A stretch of DNA of 6,557 nt from Oscillospiraceae bacterium (GTDB lineage Bacteria > Bacillota > Clostridia > Oscillospirales > Ruminococcaceae): NCBI GenBank assembly GCA_900768705.1, contig CAAGEB010000078.1, positions 1 to 6,557 on the forward strand. The letters are read 5' to 3'. Of the stretch, positions 4,818 to 6,557 are shown piece after piece. Every line of letters starts with the position of its first letter. Position 1 is the stretch's first letter. The notes under the pieces are model-generated. The model saw nothing but the letters and a program-made list of their open reading frames with translations, was not told the origin of the DNA and made no database searches. Position numbers and translations under genes: made by a program.

Positions 4818-6557
4818 TTATTTCAAAAGTGATCTTAAAATAGCTGCGGCGTCTCTTGCGTCAACATAACCGTCGCCGTTGAAATCGCCCTTGGGTGTGG
4901 ACTTGATGTCTGCACCCTCGACGGTGAGAAGCTTTCTGAGTATAAAAGCTGCGTCTCTTGCGTTGATTTCGGAGTCGTTGTCAAGGTCGCCTATCAGCTT
5001 GGTTTCGGTGGAGGTTACGAGAATGTATGATCCCGGTTCTGTAATGGGTAGAGTTACCCTGCCAAACTTGTTAATGGGAGCGGCGGCAACGGCTGCAAGA
5101 TTGCCCTTGTCGTCCTTCTTGAACAGGGTTGCATACTTGGTTTCGGTTGCTGTGGATTTATCACCTGTGGAAATAACCAGTTTTTCAGCCTTGTTCTTAT
5201 CGCCTGTTTCGGTCTTGAAGGCAATAATCTTGGTTACAGGGTTGTTTTCCAGACCTACAATATTCTTTTCAATTGCAGAAGTACTGACAGCTTCGCTTGT
5301 TACTTTCAGGTTCAGTGCGGAATTTGGGTTTTCCAGCTCTGCGGTGTAGATTTCCCATGTGAAGGTGATGTTCATATAGTTTTTAAGATTTACACCCTTG
5401 TCTGAGGCGGTTTTTACGATATTTGCGGGCAGTTCCGTTAAACCGTTATAAAAAACCGTGTCGCCTTTTGAAGCAGAAATTACTTCGGAAGCCGCTTCTG
5501 CCGGCGTGGTTGCAGCTGTAGAGCCGTCGGAAGTGGAACCACCGCCTGTTGAACCGGAACCTCCTGTGGATCCGCCGGAGTTGCCGGTATTGCCGCCTGT
5601 GGACTTAACGGAAACAGTAACTGTCTTGGTTGCCGATGCTTCATTGTAGTTGTCATTTCCTGCAAAATTGGCAGTAATGGTATAAGTACCGGTTTTTGTT
5701 GCAGTGAACTTTCCGTCTGTAACAGTCGGAGCTTCGCAGCCCTCGGGACCGGAAACAGTAATTGCAGCGGAAGTATTGTCAGGCAGTCCGGTTACGGCAA
5801 CGGGAATTTCTGCGGAAGTTCCGTTGAAGTCGGTAACATCGGATGCGGTAATGCCGAGAGTTACATCAGCCTTGTCAATTGTGAAGGAAACCGTTACGGG
5901 AGAACCGGATATTTCAGTTCCTTCACCTGCTGTACCGTTTTCGGGCTTAACTGCGGCGGCGATTCCAATTGCGCCTTTATATGTTCCTGCATTTATACCG
6001 GAGATTGTAACATTAACGGTTTTTGTTGCTCCGGCGGCAAGATCAAAGGTTATGTCAGCGGCATCAATAGAGAATATATCGCTCCAAGAAAGCTTAAATG
6101 TACCTGTAGCATTACCCGTATTGCTGATTGTGAGAGTTGCCGTGCCTGTCTGAGCCTTGCCTGTGTACTTAACGCTTGCAGGGTTAGTAAAGGTAACTGT
6201 TCCTGTTGCGTAAGCGGTTGCAGAAAACTTAATTTCAACCGTTTCACCTGCAAATGAGCTTGCTGTTGCGGCGGTACGAACGAGGTAAGTGTCGCCCTCT
6301 GTAACGGAAGCAATGGTAGTAGAATCTGCGGTGGCAGTTGTCCATGTTGCTTCGTCACTCTTCTTGTATTCCATGGCGGCGGTGGTGCCGTTGATTGTTC
6401 CTGCTCCATTTGCAATTCGGGAAGAAAGCCCTGTGGGAGCAGCGGGACGAGCGGGGATTGTGTACTCGAAAATTTTGCTGTCGGCGGTATCGGTGTTATT
6501 TCCGACATTTTTCAGATAGATTTTATCCCCGGGAGTTACTTTGCTGTTTGAAAGTTC
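4818..6557 (-). CDS. Modular extracellular protein with C-terminal type I dockerin (5' end outside window)
   Basis: The frame is open from the right edge to TAA at 4818, giving the last 579 residues; the Met at 6374 is internal. Residue numbers count from the edge. About 1-40 end one module (IFEYTIPARPAAPTGL). Residues 41-113 form a repeat with MEYKKSDEATW and TYLVRTAAT. About 114-228 is a beta-rich module with TLTISNTGN. About 229-318 is an Ig-like module ending NFAGNDNYNEASATKTV. Residues 319-360 are a Gly/Ser/Thr linker. About 361-519 is a domain ending PGSYILV, like those before dockerins or anchors in Clostridia. Residues 521-579 are a dockerin with two calcium loops, DLDNDSEINARD and DFNGDGYVDARD, each with D/N at positions 1, 3, 5, 9 and 12. 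It should be secreted and bind a cohesin on a scaffoldin or the cell surface. No enzyme domain is visible in this part; the N-terminal part may hold one, or it may be an adhesin or structural component. Confidence 0.9.
   Translation of the reverse strand, partial: ELSNSKVTPGDKIYLKNVGNNTDTADSKIFEYTIPARPAAPTGLSSRIANGAGTINGTTAAMEYKKSDEATWTTATADSTTIASVTEGDTYLVRTAATASSFAGETVEIKFSATAYATGTVTFTNPASVKYTGKAQTGTATLTISNTGNATGTFKLSWSDIFSIDAADITFDLAAGATKTVNVTISGINAGTYKGAIGIAAAVKPENGTAGEGTEISGSPVTVSFTIDKADVTLGITASDVTDFNGTSAEIPVAVTGLPDNTSAAITVSGPEGCEAPTVTDGKFTATKTGTYTITANFAGNDNYNEASATKTVTVSVKSTGGNTGNSGGSTGGSGSTGGGSTSDGSTAATTPAEAASEVISASKGDTVFYNGLTELPANIVKTASDKGVNLKNYMNITFTWEIYTAELENPNSALNLKVTSEAVSTSAIEKNIVGLENNPVTKIIAFKTETGDKNKAEKLVISTGDKSTATETKYATLFKKDDKGNLAAVAAAPINKFGRVTLPITEPGSYILVTSTETKLIGDLDNDSEINARDAAFILRKLLTVEGADIKSTPKGDFNGDGYVDARDAAAILRSLLK

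Noticed and set aside
5477..5603. Gly/Ser/Thr-rich stretch as a DNA repeat element
   Set aside because: It is a protein linker in frame within the dockerin gene, with irregular codons, not a mobile or tandem DNA repeat.
4879..6153. Several long plus-strand frames over the dockerin gene
   Set aside because: They come from the Ala/Thr/Ser-rich codon use of the opposite strand and are Val/Pro/Ser-rich low-complexity products.
6372..6374. Met at 6374 as the start of the dockerin protein
   Set aside because: The frame stays open for 61 more codons to the window edge, with module-like sequence, and no ribosome site or signal peptide is present.

Overview
The window looks like chromosomal DNA from a gut or rumen Firmicute of the Ruminococcus / Oscillospiraceae type. 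This is an inference from three things: a type I dockerin at the end of a large modular surface protein, DUF4190-type small membrane proteins with consensus sigma-A promoters, and an AguA/AguB putrescine route. There are no phage, IS or plasmid genes and no rRNA or tRNA genes.

Layout from left to right. Positions 1-280 are non-coding and full of strong hairpins, ending in a dispersed repeat that touches the aguB stop codon. Positions 281-3051 (minus strand) hold a tight three-gene operon: aguA (agmatine deiminase), a DUF1835/DUF3658 protein of unknown function, and aguB (N-carbamoylputrescine amidase). Each junction has a 1-base gap. A consensus promoter with extended -10 lies at 3082-3110 and a hairpin followed by TTTT lies just past the operon. 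AguA and AguB together convert agmatine to putrescine; the middle gene is the unexplained member.

Positions 3052-3404 are a divergent intergenic region with an operator-like palindrome (3127-3143), a perfect plus-strand promoter (3233-3261) and a structured leader. The plus-strand gene at 3405-3764 encodes a three-helix DUF4190-like membrane protein. Its well-placed ATG is followed by an in-frame TAG at codon 5, after which the family sequence continues in the same frame. It is therefore a nonsense-broken gene, a recoded gene, or a 4-codon leader peptide with reinitiation at TTG 3432.

Positions 3765-4324 are non-coding: a terminator, then a second cluster of the dispersed repeat seen at the left end (a 64-base segment at 62/64 identity, plus a more diverged module in both orientations), a possible three-way-junction RNA, and paired short repeats. 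A second perfect extended -10 promoter (4325-4353) and a leader hairpin drive an intact DUF4190-like paralogue at 4418-4723.

A bidirectional terminator (4756-4797) separates that gene from a convergent minus-strand gene that runs off the right edge (4818-6557). It encodes the C-terminal 579 residues of a large extracellular modular protein: adhesin-like and Ig-like repeats, a Gly/Ser/Thr linker, a domain ending in a SYILV-type strand, and a C-terminal type I dockerin.

The points most worth following up are the amber codon in the first small membrane gene, the DUF1835/DUF3658 gene inside the agmatine operon, and the modular hairpin repeat family.
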